From NCBI RefSeq assembly GCF_025567305.1, contig NZ_JAOQJP010000010.1, positions 1-64,000 of the forward strand: 64,000 nt of DNA. Reading direction: 5' to 3'. The notes below the pieces were generated by a model. The model was given only the letters and a program-made list of their open reading frames with translations, was not told where the DNA came from and ran no database searches. Position 1 is the stretch's first letter. Every line of letters starts with the position of its first letter. The position numbers and the translations under genes are program-made. The DNA comes from Lentihominibacter butyricus. GTDB lineage: Bacteria; Bacillota; Clostridia; Peptostreptococcales; Anaerovoracaceae. Positions 53,003 to 62,025 of this stretch are shown one piece after another.

Positions 53003-54310
53003 ATGTTTGTAGACAGAGCCAGAATTTTTATAAAGTCAGGAAAAGGCGGAGATGGTGCTGTTTCTTTCAGAAGAGAGCCATTCGTGCCGGAAGGCGGACC
53101 TGACGGCGGAGACGGAGGAAAAGGCGGAGACGTTATTTTCCAGGCAGATGAAAATCTCAGAACTCTGATGGATTTTCGATATAAAAGAAAATATGAGGCG
53201 GAAAACGGTCAGAATGGAATGAAGAAAAAGAGATACGGCAAGAACGGCCAGGATCTCGTGATAAAAGTTCCTGTCGGCACAGTTGTGATAGACGAAGCGT
53301 CGGGACTTGTGATGCAGGACCTGACGGAGAACGGCCAGTCCTTTGTCGCTGCGAAAGGCGGTAAAGGCGGGAAGGGCAACGTGAAGTACACGACGTCCAC
53401 CAGACAGGCGCCGAACTTTGCGGAAGCCGGCGGATTTGCAAAAGAACGCGAGATAATACTCGAAATGAAGCTGATAGCAGATGTAGGGCTGGTAGGATTC
53501 CCTAATGTCGGCAAATCGACACTGCTGTCTGTTTCCACGAGTGCAAAGCCTAAGATAGCGAATTACCACTTCACGACGATAGCTCCGAACCTCGGGGTCG
53601 TGCAGATATATGACACGAGCTTCGTGATGGCGGACATAGCAGGGATAATAGAAGGCGCGCATCAGGGCGCGGGACTCGGCCACAAATTCCTGAAACATAT
53701 AGAGAGAACGAAAGTCCTCATACACGTTGTGGACGTTTCAGGGAGCGAGGGACGCGATCCGATAGAGGATTTTGACAAGATAAACAGAGAGCTTGAACAG
53801 TACAGTCCGAGACTGATGAAGAAACCGCAGATCGTGGCGGCAAACAAGATAGATCTCATCAGCGAAGATGATCCGAAATACCTTGAGTTCAAAGAATACG
53901 TCGAGTCAAAGGGATACAAGGTATTCCCGATGTCGGCGCCGATAAACATCGGTGTGAAAGAGGTCCTGGCAGAAGCTGCGGACAAGCTGCAGAAGCTTCT
54001 GGAAGAACCTCAGGAAGATGACGGTTATGAGATGTTCGACTTCGAGGCTGATGAATATGATCCTGACTACAGGACGGTTTCAGTCGAATTCGACGGCAGG
54101 AACTATATACTGAGCGGAAAACAGCTCGAAAAGATATTCAATTCCACGAACTTTACAGATTCGGGATCGGTAAGATATCTCTACAGGTATATAGAAAAGA
54201 GCGGCGCACTTGACAAGATGAAAGAACTCGGCATCGAGGACGGTGATACGATAAAGATAAAGGATTTTGAACTCGAGTATCTGGATGAGGAGTATCTCGA
54301 TCAGTTCTAG
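53003..54310 (+). CDS. obgE: Obg/CgtA GTPase
   Basis: A 435-residue ribosome-assembly and stress GTPase, also tied to sporulation control in Bacillus. The glycine-rich Obg fold spans 1-158 (GGDGAVSFRRE, GGPDGGDGGKGGD). The G domain has G1 GFPNVGKST at 165-173 and ANKID for guanine recognition. A C-terminal OCT domain (about 350-430) is present, as in Gram-positive Obg. AAAGGAGG precedes the ATG. Placement after rplU-rpmA is the usual one. Confidence 0.97.
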   Translation: MFVDRARIFIKSGKGGDGAVSFRREPFVPEGGPDGGDGGKGGDVIFQADENLRTLMDFRYKRKYEAENGQNGMKKKRYGKNGQDLVIKVPVGTVVIDEASGLVMQDLTENGQSFVAAKGGKGGKGNVKYTTSTRQAPNFAEAGGFAKEREIILEMKLIADVGLVGFPNVGKSTLLSVSTSAKPKIANYHFTTIAPNLGVVQIYDTSFVMADIAGIIEGAHQGAGLGHKFLKHIERTKVLIHVVDVSGSEGRDPIEDFDKINRELEQYSPRLMKKPQIVAANKIDLISEDDPKYLEFKEYVESKGYKVFPMSAPINIGVKEVLAEAADKLQKLLEEPQEDDGYEMFDFEADEYDPDYRTVSVEFDGRNYILSGKQLEKIFNSTNFTDSGSVRYLYRYIEKSGALDKMKELGIEDGDTIKIKDFELEYLDEEYLDQF

Positions 54311-54428
54311 GGTTTAATAGGCAGCAGAGTCTTAGGCAGCAGGATCCTGAGAAACAGTATCCTAAAAAGCAGGATCCCGGGAAAAAGACTGACGGGCTGC
54401 CCTTAAAAATCCAAAACAGCAGAGAGCA

Positions 54429-54465
54429 AAGAAGACGTATACGGATAAAACGTCTTCTTTTTTTG
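54429..54465 (+). terminator. Terminator after obgE
   Basis: AAGAAGACG (54429-54437) pairs with CGTCTTCTT (54451-54459) and is followed by a run of T. The stretch 54311-54428 before it holds several GCAG-AT-CCTG-like repeats and no gene. Confidence 0.8.
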
Positions 54466-54502
54466 CACCTTTCAAATATAGATAGTATATGGAGGTGCAG
54501 AT

Positions 54503-55009
54503 ATGGAACGAAAGACACTTAAGAGGACCGTCATCGCGCTGTTTGTTCTGGCGGTCGTATTTTTTTCGGGAAACACACGCGCAGCTATGCAGGAAAAAGA
54601 CACGGCAGCGGCCGGCAGTATGATCAGCGCCGTGTGCAGCGGAGAAGGCCTGCATGCTGCAGCTGTAAAGTGCAGGGATCTGGCGGCTTCGCTGACTGAG
54701 CGTGTGATCGAGACGGCGGGGTACATAGCAGGCGGGACATCATACGGAGAGCCGATAGATGAAGAATTTTCCGGTGACAGCACATCGGTATATGCAGTTG
54801 CCGGAGGAGAGGTCACGTCAGTCGGTGAGAACGAGGAGATCGGCAAATACATAAAGATCACCCATGGAGAAAAAGGCGAAAGCCTTTACGGGAATCTGAG
54901 CACGACAGGAGTGAAAGTGCCATCCAGAGTAAAAAAAGGTCAGATCATAGGCACATATGAGAAGTCTGACGAAAAACAGTTCTATTATTCATTTAGGGAA
55001 TTTGAATGA
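54503..55009 (+). CDS. Exported M23/LytM-like protein lacking catalytic residues
   Basis: A 168-residue protein with an N-terminal signal or anchor helix (about 8-26). The C-terminal half follows the LytM beta-sheet pattern: VYAVAGGEVTSVG, YIKITHGE, SLYGNLS, VKKGQIIGTYEKS and finally a YSFREFE end. In active M23 peptidases that end is HLHFE and an HxxxD pair lies upstream; both are absent. It therefore probably binds and does not cut, like SpoIVFA or SpoIIQ-type proteins of sporulation. Its place beside the rplU-obg block recalls spoIVFA in Bacillus. GGAGG precedes the ATG. Confidence 0.65.
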   Translation: MERKTLKRTVIALFVLAVVFFSGNTRAAMQEKDTAAAGSMISAVCSGEGLHAAAVKCRDLAASLTERVIETAGYIAGGTSYGEPIDEEFSGDSTSVYAVAGGEVTSVGENEEIGKYIKITHGEKGESLYGNLSTTGVKVPSRVKKGQIIGTYEKSDEKQFYYSFREFE

Positions 55010-55086
55010 GTTGCGGTATATGGTATAATGGACGCATGCGCGCTGTAACAGTTGACAAGCACTGACGCGCGGCAAGGAGGCAATTG

Positions 55087-55632
55087 ATGAAACACCCTAC
55101 AAGAGAAGAATGCGAAGAGCTTCTGGAAAAATACGGCACACCGGAACATGTGAGGAACCACTGCCGCGAGGTGGCACGCACTGCGTTCGTGATAGCGTCC
55201 GCACTCAATGAAAAAGGATATGACCTTGATCTTGAGCTGATACTGGCTGCAGGGCTTTTACACGATATATCGAGAGTCGAAGACAGACACTGGGACGTAG
55301 GTGCGGATATCATGGAAAAGCTCGGATATAAGGAAGAGAGCTGCATAATCCGCGTACATATGAGATACTCTCCGTTTTCACCTGTAGCTGAAGTGACAGA
55401 GACCGATATGGTCTGCCTGGGCGACCGCCTTGTAAAAGAAGGCACATACGTCGGACTCGATTCCAGGATAGAATATATAATCGATAAAGCAAAGAGAAAC
55501 GGCAAGGAAGAAGCTATCCCGATCATACTGGAGAAAAAAGAAGACACTAAACGTTTTCTCGATGAAATCAGATCCGTAATAGGTATGACGGTGGATGAGC
55601 TGATGATGAACAACGAAAAACAGGAGAACTGA
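55087..55632 (+). CDS. HD-domain phosphohydrolase
   Basis: A 181-residue single-domain HD protein. The metal motif is visible as an N-terminal histidine in RNHCREVA, LLHDISR, and later histidines in DRHWDVG and VHMRYSP. Such small HD proteins hydrolyse nucleotides or phosphate esters; the substrate here is unknown. A TTG at 55084 lies in frame, but ATG 55087 fits the AAGGAGG site better. It starts about 80 bases after the M23-like gene and ends 4 bases before the next gene, so it is translated with the radical SAM pair. Confidence 0.8.
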   Translation: MKHPTREECEELLEKYGTPEHVRNHCREVARTAFVIASALNEKGYDLDLELILAAGLLHDISRVEDRHWDVGADIMEKLGYKEESCIIRVHMRYSPFSPVAEVTETDMVCLGDRLVKEGTYVGLDSRIEYIIDKAKRNGKEEAIPIILEKKEDTKRFLDEIRSVIGMTVDELMMNNEKQEN

Positions 55633-55636
55633 TCGA

Positions 55637-57595
55637 ATGACAATAGATAAAGAACTGCACAAGCTGCTCAGGCGCGTTGAGAAACCGGCGAGGTACATCG
55701 GAGGAGAAGTCAACTCCGTGATCAAAGATCCGGCTGACGTTTCAGTACGCGTAGGCTTTGCGTTTCCGGACACATACGAGATAGGCATGTCATATCTCGG
55801 CATGCAGATCCTTTACAATATACTGAATAAAAACGACGACATATACTGCGAAAGAGTGTTTGCACCGGCGGATGACATGGAGCAGCTGATGCGGGAAAAC
55901 GGCAGGGAGCTGTTCACGCTGGAGACTCTGACTCCGATAAGGGAGATGGATATAGTCGGCTTCACTCTTCAGTACGAGCTTTGCTACACGAACATACTGA
56001 ATATGCTCGAGCTGGGAGGCATACCGGTCAGAAGCGACCAGAGAGGGGAAGGATACCCCGTGATAGTTGCAGGGGGGCCATGCGCATACAATCCTGAACC
56101 TCTGGCTGACTTCATAGATCTGTTCATGATCGGCGACGGTGAGGAGCTGTTTGAAAAAGTGTGTATCGCCAGACGGGACTCGGCTTCAAAAAAAGAATTC
56201 CTTGAAACGGTGTCGCAGTTTGACGGAGTCTATATACCGGGCTTTTACGAGCCGGAGTACAATGAAGACGGCACCATCGGGAATATACGCAAGCTCAATG
56301 ACAAGGCCCCGGACAGAGTGAGGAGAGCTCTGATCAGCGACCTTGAAAAAGCGGATTTTCCGGTAAAAAATATCGTACCGTTCATAGAGACGGTGCACGA
56401 CAGATCTGTCGTCGAGACTTTCAGAGGCTGCACAAGAGGCTGCAGATTCTGCCAGGCGGGCATGATATACAGGCCGGTAAGAGAACGTAAAAAAGAGACG
56501 ATAGAGCGCATCGCAGAGGAGCAGCTGGCGAACACCGGACACGACGAGCTGTCGCTGCTGTCGCTTTCGACCAGCGATTATTCGAGATTCGAGGATCTCG
56601 CTACAGAGCTAATGGAAATGTGCGCGGCGCAGAACGTCGCATTGTCGCTTCCGTCGCTCAGACTCGATTCGTTTTCGTTCAAGGTGCTGGATGAGATACA
56701 GGGATACAGGAAATCCGGACTCACCTTCGCACCGGAGGCGGGAAGTCAGCGTCTCAGGAATATAATCAACAAGAATATAACGGAAGAGAACATATACGGT
56801 GCGGTCGAACAGGCTGTCGAGCTCGGATGGAATCACATAAAGCTGTATTTCATGGACGGGCTGCCGGGCGAAACGTATGAGGATCTTGACGGGATCGGCG
56901 AGATCGCTCGTAACATCATGGATATAAACTACAGGCTGAGAGGCAGACAGGGCGGCAGGTTCAGAGTGACCATAAGCGTTTCGAACTTCGTGCCGAAGCC
57001 GCACACCCCGTTCCAATGGGCAGCGCAGGATACACCTGAGATGTTCAGGGACAAGCATGTTTACCTCACGAAAAAACTCAAGATAAAAGGTGTGACGTTC
57101 AATTATCACGAGACGAACACCAGCAATCTGGAGGCTGTTTTCGCAAGAGGCGACAGGCGGGTGGGCAGAGTGCTCGAGGCAGCTCACAGGCTGGGATGCA
57201 GATTCGACGGATGGACAGAGCATTTCAAAGCCGAGCTGTGGCAGAAGGCTTTCGAGGAGACCGGCATAGATCCCGATTTTTACTGCTACAGGGAGAGAAG
57301 CTATGATGAGATCCTTCCGTGGGATATAGTGGATCCGCTGGTCACCAAAGAGTTTTTTATCAGAGAAAACGAAAAGGCAAAGAAAGAGCTGGTCACTCCT
57401 GACTGCAGGCTGGGATGCGCAGGCTGCGGGATGAACAGGTTTACAGAGTGTTTCAAAGGCGCGGAGTTTGATGCTCCGGGATCTGCAAAGCGGCAGCCGT
57501 CAGAAGATCCGCAGGTGAAGCAGCCGTCAGAAGGACAGTCATCAGAGGTGCAGCTGTCAGATCAGCAGTCGTGCGGGGAGGTGTCAGATGTATAA
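55637..57595 (+). CDS. B12-binding-type radical SAM protein (TIGR03960-like)
   Basis: A 652-residue protein. Residues 1-215 resemble a cobalamin-binding-type domain (GFTLQYELCYTN, VAGGPCAYNPEP). The radical SAM cluster motif is C265-x3-C269-x2-C272 in CTRGCRFC. A second cysteine set near the C-terminus (DCRLGCAGCGMNRFTEC) may hold another metal site. The last ~40 residues are a Ser/Glu/Gln-rich tail not usual for the family. The gene overlaps the DUF2344 gene by 8 bases, and the two are almost always paired in Clostridia. The pathway is not settled; RNA modification has been suggested from context. Confidence 0.85.
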   Translation: MTIDKELHKLLRRVEKPARYIGGEVNSVIKDPADVSVRVGFAFPDTYEIGMSYLGMQILYNILNKNDDIYCERVFAPADDMEQLMRENGRELFTLETLTPIREMDIVGFTLQYELCYTNILNMLELGGIPVRSDQRGEGYPVIVAGGPCAYNPEPLADFIDLFMIGDGEELFEKVCIARRDSASKKEFLETVSQFDGVYIPGFYEPEYNEDGTIGNIRKLNDKAPDRVRRALISDLEKADFPVKNIVPFIETVHDRSVVETFRGCTRGCRFCQAGMIYRPVRERKKETIERIAEEQLANTGHDELSLLSLSTSDYSRFEDLATELMEMCAAQNVALSLPSLRLDSFSFKVLDEIQGYRKSGLTFAPEAGSQRLRNIINKNITEENIYGAVEQAVELGWNHIKLYFMDGLPGETYEDLDGIGEIARNIMDINYRLRGRQGGRFRVTISVSNFVPKPHTPFQWAAQDTPEMFRDKHVYLTKKLKIKGVTFNYHETNTSNLEAVFARGDRRVGRVLEAAHRLGCRFDGWTEHFKAELWQKAFEETGIDPDFYCYRERSYDEILPWDIVDPLVTKEFFIRENEKAKKELVTPDCRLGCAGCGMNRFTECFKGAEFDAPGSAKRQPSEDPQVKQPSEGQSSEVQLSDQQSCGEVSDV

Positions 57596-58253
57596 ATACG
57601 CAGTGGGATTTTCGAAGACAGGCACGATATGCTATACGTCGCATCTAGATATCATGAGGCTTTTCAACCGTGTCATCAAACGTGCAGGCATAAAGCTGGC
57701 GTATTCGCATGGATTCAATCCTCATCCGAAAATGGTGTTCGCTCAGCCGCTGTCACTGGGATACACGGGTCTTAACGAGTATATCGAAATAGAGACTACA
57801 GAGGATCACGAGCCTGGATATATAGCGGAAAAACTGTCGGAGCTCATGCCGCCGGGACTTGATATAAAAGGCTGCGAGCGTATGGCGGAAGGCAGGAAAA
57901 CGCTTGCTGCGATGACAGTTGCAGCCGAGTACATGATAGAGATACCGCTTGCAGAGCCTGTAGACATGAGCGATGGAGAGATCGCAGAGCTTTACATGAG
58001 TCAGGACAGGATCATCACGCTGAAAAAGCAGAAGAAGAAAAAAGTCCCTGTAGAGATCGATATAAAGCCGATGATAAGGCAGCTACAGGTTTCACAGCAG
58101 GACGGACTGATCGTGATAGACACGGTGCTCGATTCGGGAAGTATCTCCAACCTCAGTCCGGAGCTTCTGATAAAGACATTCACGGAAAGGCTGGGCATAG
58201 ATACTGACAGGAGCGAGATGGACGTGACGCGAAAACAGATATTTTTCGAGTAA
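57588..58253 (+). CDS. DUF2344/TIGR03936-family radical-SAM-linked protein
   Basis: A 221-residue partner of the upstream radical SAM protein. The family hallmark is in the first 70 residues: YAVGFSKTG, YTSHLDIMRLFNRVIKRA, YSHGFNPHPK and PLSLGYTGLNEY. In some bacteria it is fused to the radical SAM protein, which supports a direct complex. No catalytic motif is obvious. GGGGAGG lies within the end of the previous gene just before ATG 57588. Confidence 0.88.
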   Translation: MYKYAVGFSKTGTICYTSHLDIMRLFNRVIKRAGIKLAYSHGFNPHPKMVFAQPLSLGYTGLNEYIEIETTEDHEPGYIAEKLSELMPPGLDIKGCERMAEGRKTLAAMTVAAEYMIEIPLAEPVDMSDGEIAELYMSQDRIITLKKQKKKKVPVEIDIKPMIRQLQVSQQDGLIVIDTVLDSGSISNLSPELLIKTFTERLGIDTDRSEMDVTRKQIFFE

Positions 58254-58349
58254 TGTGGTTCAGTGTCGAGGCGATGGTAAAAACAGGAAAAAGTAATTGA
58301 CAAAAACTTCCAACCACTGTAAAATGTTCAGTGAAAGGGGGCTTGTTCA

Positions 58350-58988
58350 GTGAAAAAGATAATTGAGTATATCGGTGACAGAGAAAAACTTGCAGGTTTT
58401 GTAAAAGAACACAGAGATATGCTGATAAGAGCGGTGCTGGTCGCTTGCGCGATCACTGCTGCTCTTTTTGTTTTTGCATCGCCGGACGATGATGAAAAGA
58501 AAACCGATGCGGTTAAGGAAAGCACGGTCGCTGTTGAAAGCGAGACGGCGAAGATCCTCGTGGACATCGGGGGCGAGGTGGTATCGCCGATGGTAGTCGA
58601 GCTCGATGAAGGGAGCCGGGTCGGCGATGCGATAGAGGCTGCTGGAGGTGTCACGGAGAATGCGGATCTCACGGATATAAACCGGGCGGCATTCGTTGAA
58701 GACGGAGAGAAGATATACATACCGCCTGCTGCGGTCGACGGAACGGGAGAAGATGAAGATGCGTCTTCATCGGGACAGCAGGTAAGCAGGGGAGACGGCA
58801 GGATAAATATAAACACCGCCGATTCCGCACAGCTGCAGGAGCTTGACGGCATAGGACCTGCCACGGCACAGAAGATAATAGACTACAGAAAAGAAAACGG
58901 CAGATTTTCATCGATAGAAGACATCAAGAACGTTTCGGGGATAGGGGACAAGAGCTTTGAAAAGATAAAAGACAGGATAAAAGTCTGA
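58350..58988 (+). CDS. ComEA-like helix-hairpin-helix DNA-binding protein
   Basis: A 212-residue protein starting at GTG 58350 after a GGGGG site. One membrane helix lies at about 31-48. A SLBB-like segment follows (VDIGGEV, SRVGDAIEAAGGV, ADLTDINRAA, GEKIYIPP). The C-terminus (about 150-212) has two helix-hairpin-helix units: INTADSAQLQELDGIGPATAQKI and FSSIEDIKNVSGIGDKSF. This is the ComEA layout, the surface receptor that binds incoming DNA for uptake. No comEC gene follows it in the window, so competence is not proven. Confidence 0.9.
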   Translation: MKKIIEYIGDREKLAGFVKEHRDMLIRAVLVACAITAALFVFASPDDDEKKTDAVKESTVAVESETAKILVDIGGEVVSPMVVELDEGSRVGDAIEAAGGVTENADLTDINRAAFVEDGEKIYIPPAAVDGTGEDEDASSSGQQVSRGDGRININTADSAQLQELDGIGPATAQKIIDYRKENGRFSSIEDIKNVSGIGDKSFEKIKDRIKV

Positions 58989-59055
58989 GGTCCCGGGATT
59001 TCCGGATAACGGGACAATGCTTAAACGAAAAATGCGCAGGGTGCACATACAGAAA

Positions 59056-59088
59056 AGCGCAGTCCGGACAGTGTCGCCCGGCTGCGCT
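59056..59088 (-). terminator. Terminator for the minus-strand DtxR-type gene
   Basis: On the minus strand AGCGCAG (59088-59082) pairs with CTGCGCT (59062-59056) around CCGG/CCGG inner pairs and is followed by TTTTCTG. It may also stop the + strand ComEA-like transcript. Confidence 0.65.
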
Positions 59089-59099
59089 GTATCGTCTTG

Positions 59100-59465
59100 C
59101 TATATGGAATCCAGGTGCTTTTTCAGACAGTCGATAGTCTCCTGGCTTATGTGATGCTCTATCTTGCAGGCATCCTCGAGTGCAGTCTCTTTGGAAACAC
59201 CGATCTTCATGAACAGCGTGCTGAGAAGCTGATGCCTTTCATAGATAGATTCGGCGATCTCCTGACCGGACTCCGTAAGGTGTACGTGATTGTCGTCATC
59301 TCTGGTGATGAAACCGTTCGTTTCGAGCTGCTTGAGAGCGATGCTCACGCTCGGCTTGGAAAATCCGAGATAGTTGACGATGTCTATAGCCCGCACGGTC
59401 CCTTTTTTCTGCTTCAATATAAGTATTGATTCCAGATAGTTTTCAGCAGATTCTAATACTTTCAA
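59100..59465 (-). CDS. DtxR/MntR-family metal-dependent transcriptional regulator
   Basis: A 121-residue regulator. An N-terminal winged helix (ESAENYLESILILKQ, then FSKPSVSIALKQLETNGFI) is followed by the metal-binding dimerisation helices with E-x-R-H (SIYERHQLLSTLF), EDACKIEHHIS. It lacks the SH3-like third domain of iron-type DtxR, as in manganese-sensing MntR. It probably represses a metal transporter when Mn2+ or Fe2+ is plentiful; no transporter gene is adjacent. AGGAGGATAA precedes its ATG on the minus strand. Confidence 0.88.
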   Translation of the reverse strand: MKVLESAENYLESILILKQKKGTVRAIDIVNYLGFSKPSVSIALKQLETNGFITRDDDNHVHLTESGQEIAESIYERHQLLSTLFMKIGVSKETALEDACKIEHHISQETIDCLKKHLDSI

Positions 59466-59532
59466 TTTATCCTCCTAATCGTTTTTATTTGTTTTTCTTT
59501 TTTACAGTATGTCGTTTTTGCAATGTGCCGTT

Positions 59533-60240
59533 CTATTTTATGGCAGCTTCGAGAGCCAGTTTCATCATGTCTGTGAATGAGTTCTGACGTTCTTCGGCAG
59601 TGGCCTTTTCGCCTGTCACGAAGTGATCGCTTATAGTCATCACAGCCAGCGCGTTCACATCGTTGTACGCAGCGTTCATGTAAAGCGCAGCGGCTTCCAT
59701 TTCAACGGCCATCACGCCCATAGAAGCCCATTTTTTCCACCAGTCTTCCTTGAGTTCATAAAAGACGTCGCATGAAACGATGTTTCCCGCCTTGAACGGT
59801 ATGTCGAGCTCCTCGGAAGCTTTGCCGAGCTTTGTCAGCAGCTCGTAGCTTGCGCATGGTGAATACGATCCCGGTACGTCGAACGCATGGATGTAGTTGG
59901 AGTCTGTCGATGCGGCCATGCCGACAACGATGTCTTTTACTTTGATGTCCTTGTGGAAAGCGCCTGCAGTTCCTATCCTGATCAGATTTTCCACACCGTA
60001 TTCAGTGATGAGTTCCCATGAATATATACCCATCGACGGCATGCCCATGCCTGTTCCCTGTACTGACACGGGAACGCCCTTGTATGTTCCTGTGAATCCC
60101 AGCATACCGCGTATCTCATTGTAGCATCTGACATTTTCAAGATAATTCTCAGCTATGAATTTCGCGCGGAGCGGATCGCCCGGAAGAAGCACTGATGAAG
60201 CGATGTCGTTCTTGTTTGCAGCATTTATATGTGTGCTCAT
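59533..60240 (-). CDS. deoD: Purine-nucleoside phosphorylase (DeoD type)
   Basis: A 235-residue enzyme that splits purine nucleosides with phosphate into base and ribose-1-phosphate (purine salvage). VLLPGDPLRAKFIAENYL, the phosphate-binding RIGTAG and VEMEAAALY near the ribose site are all present. The start at 60240 is chosen because AAAGGAG precedes this ATG and the length then equals the normal 235; the frame continues to 60294 without a ribosome site. Transcribed alone or with the LD-carboxypeptidase behind it. Confidence 0.96.
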   Translation of the reverse strand: MSTHINAANKNDIASSVLLPGDPLRAKFIAENYLENVRCYNEIRGMLGFTGTYKGVPVSVQGTGMGMPSMGIYSWELITEYGVENLIRIGTAGAFHKDIKVKDIVVGMAASTDSNYIHAFDVPGSYSPCASYELLTKLGKASEELDIPFKAGNIVSCDVFYELKEDWWKKWASMGVMAVEMEAAALYMNAAYNDVNALAVMTISDHFVTGEKATAEERQNSFTDMMKLALEAAIK

Positions 60241-60333
60241 AAAAGCATTCTCCTTTGATATCATTATGGATTTATTATAACACAAGTATATCACATTTGC
60301 GGAGTTTATAAAACAGTTATGTCTTGAGAAGAT

Positions 60334-61284
60334 TTATCTGTAACAGTCCGCTGTAAGGCAGTACCTGAGCGGAGTCGAGCTTTCCGTGTCCAGCAGTGCG
60401 GCGGCGCCTGATGCGAAGGTGACCTGCGGGTATGTGTGGCCGAATCGGAGATTCGAGATCACAGGTATGCCGCACGGCATGAGTATATCGCGAAAAAGTT
60501 CGTCCAGGGCGGACTGTTCATGTGCGATCCCGCAGTCCGGCGGACAGTCTTCGAACGAGCCAAGGACGATCCCGGCACAGTTTTCGAATTTGCCAGCAAG
60601 AATCAGAGACGTGAGCATCCGGTCGATCTTGTAAAGCGGCTCGCCTACATCTTCGAGAAATACGAGTCTGCCGCGGGTATCGGGTTCGAACGGAGTCCCG
60701 AGCAGAGCTGTCATTATGGAAAGGCTGCCGCCGGTTATCTGTCCGCATGCTTTCCCGGGGTTCAGTATATTTATTGGAATGCCGGGAGGATCATGCAAAG
60801 GGCTGCAGTCAGGCTGTCCGAATATATGGTTTTTGAGCGAGCCTAGCGTGAAGCAGTCCATGGCTTCGTAATCTGCGGCCGGCATCGGTGCGTGGAACGT
60901 GACGATGCGGCATTTCTCGTTAAGGAATATATGCATGGCGGTGATGTCGCTGAAACCTGCGAATACTTTGGGATGCTTCATGATCGTTTCGCAGTCGAGC
61001 AGACGGAGTATCCTCATGGAGCCGTATCCGCCGCGAACGCAGAATATGCCTCTTATGTCGTCTGACCGGAACGCATCGTTGATGTCCTTTGCGCGCTGCT
61101 CATCAGTGCCTGACAGGTAGCCGAGACTTTCGCGGCACCCCGGCATCACCACAGGATCCAGACCGATACTTCTAAGCGAGCGGACTGCAGTATCCAGCGC
61201 GTCCGGTGAAACCGGAGATGCAGGCGCTGCGAGCGCGACTCTGTCTCCGGGAACAAGCGGGTGAGGGAAGATAAGGTTTTTCAT
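60334..61284 (-). CDS. LD-carboxypeptidase (peptidase S66 family)
   Basis: A 316-residue serine peptidase. It removes the last D-alanine from tetrapeptides of peptidoglycan during cell-wall recycling. The nucleophile serine lies in RGGYGSMRIL, with the loop FAGFSDITAMH nearby; the glutamate region VFLEDVGEPLYKIDRML and the late GHTYPQVTFASGA histidine complete the family pattern. No signal peptide is seen, so it is probably cytoplasmic. The start at 61284 has AGGTAGGTC upstream on the minus strand. Confidence 0.9.
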   Translation of the reverse strand: MKNLIFPHPLVPGDRVALAAPASPVSPDALDTAVRSLRSIGLDPVVMPGCRESLGYLSGTDEQRAKDINDAFRSDDIRGIFCVRGGYGSMRILRLLDCETIMKHPKVFAGFSDITAMHIFLNEKCRIVTFHAPMPAADYEAMDCFTLGSLKNHIFGQPDCSPLHDPPGIPINILNPGKACGQITGGSLSIMTALLGTPFEPDTRGRLVFLEDVGEPLYKIDRMLTSLILAGKFENCAGIVLGSFEDCPPDCGIAHEQSALDELFRDILMPCGIPVISNLRFGHTYPQVTFASGAAALLDTESSTPLRYCLTADCYR

Positions 61285-61365
61285 GACCTACCTCGTTTCA
61301 TTTTACTGATTCTGTTCAGGGATGATCGATGCTGCGTGGAAAAGCGCGGGTACTGGAATGTTTTA

Positions 61366-61533
61366 CATAAGAACAAAAGTGGCTTAGCCACGTATTTTCA
61401 TATGAGACTTTTGTTGATATTCCGGAAATATCGAGAGCGATATTTCCTGCATAAGAACAAAAGTGGCTTAGCCACATATTTTCATATGAGACTTTTGTTG
61501 ATGTTCCGGAAATATCGAAAGCGATATTTCCTG
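61366..61533 (+). repeat. Two tandem 84-base units with nested hairpins
   Basis: Unit 1 is 61366-61449 and unit 2 is 61450-61533; they differ at only three or so positions. Each unit has AACAAAAGT pairing with ACTTTTGTT, an inner GTGGCTTAGCCAC hairpin, and a separate perfect hairpin GGAAATATCG/CGATATTTCC. The array lies between the rpsT terminator and the LD-carboxypeptidase start. It could be an intergenic mobile palindrome or form a structured RNA. A minus-strand open frame through it repeats the same peptide and has no other support. Confidence 0.8.
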
Positions 61534-61540
61534 CATAATA

Positions 61541-61573
61541 AAAAAAGATGGGAGACACATCCATCTTTTTCTT
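61541..61573 (-). terminator. Terminator of rpsT
   Basis: AAAAAGATGG (61542-61551) and CCATCTTTTT (61561-61570) form a stem with A/T tracts on both sides. On the minus strand it follows rpsT and ends in a T-run. Confidence 0.85.
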
Positions 61574-61623
61574 TTGCTCATTGCTGTGCATTTAACTTAT
61601 GCACTGGTGGGGACGGGTGAGAC

Positions 61624-61890
61624 TTAGGCGTTAGCCTTGTTGAATCTCTTTGCTAATCTTGATACTTTTCTTGAAGCTGCTTTTTTGTGGATAGTGTGCT
61701 TTGCAGCAGCCTGCATAAGCTTTTTCTCTGCTAAAGCGAGTTTTTCCTTAGCTGTATCCATATCGCCTGCTTCGATAGCTGCATCAAATGACTTTAAGAC
61801 TGCCTTCAGATGATTCTTGATCCTTCTGTTTCTTGCTGTCTTCTTGTCGATTACACGGATTCTTTTCTTTGCGGATTTAATATTTGCCAT
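61624..61890 (-). CDS. rpsT: 30S ribosomal protein S20
   Basis: An 88-residue basic helical protein that binds 16S rRNA. ANIKSAKKRIRVIDKKTARNR start, HTIHKKAASRKVSRLAKRFN end, and length all match S20. AGTGGGGTAATT precedes the ATG on the minus strand. It is divergent from gpr, an order conserved in Clostridia and Bacillus. Confidence 0.97.
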   Translation of the reverse strand: MANIKSAKKRIRVIDKKTARNRRIKNHLKAVLKSFDAAIEAGDMDTAKEKLALAEKKLMQAAAKHTIHKKAASRKVSRLAKRFNKANA

Positions 61891-62025
61891 TTTAAATTAC
61901 CCCACTTTCTTGATTAATATAGCTAAAATTCGCATCTATTAGTATATATGAATAAAAGCATCTTTTCAAGGGGAAAATCCTATAAAACCGCAAAACAGCG
62001 GGAAAAGAGGCAAAAGGAGAGACAT

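Noticed and set aside
61316..61591. A 91-residue minus-strand protein gene
   Set aside because: The frame is produced by the 84-base tandem repeat, has no ribosome site and overlaps the rpsT terminator.
61948..62025. An N-terminal extension of gpr
   Set aside because: The frame is open, but the strong AAAGGAG site and family alignment place the start at 62026.
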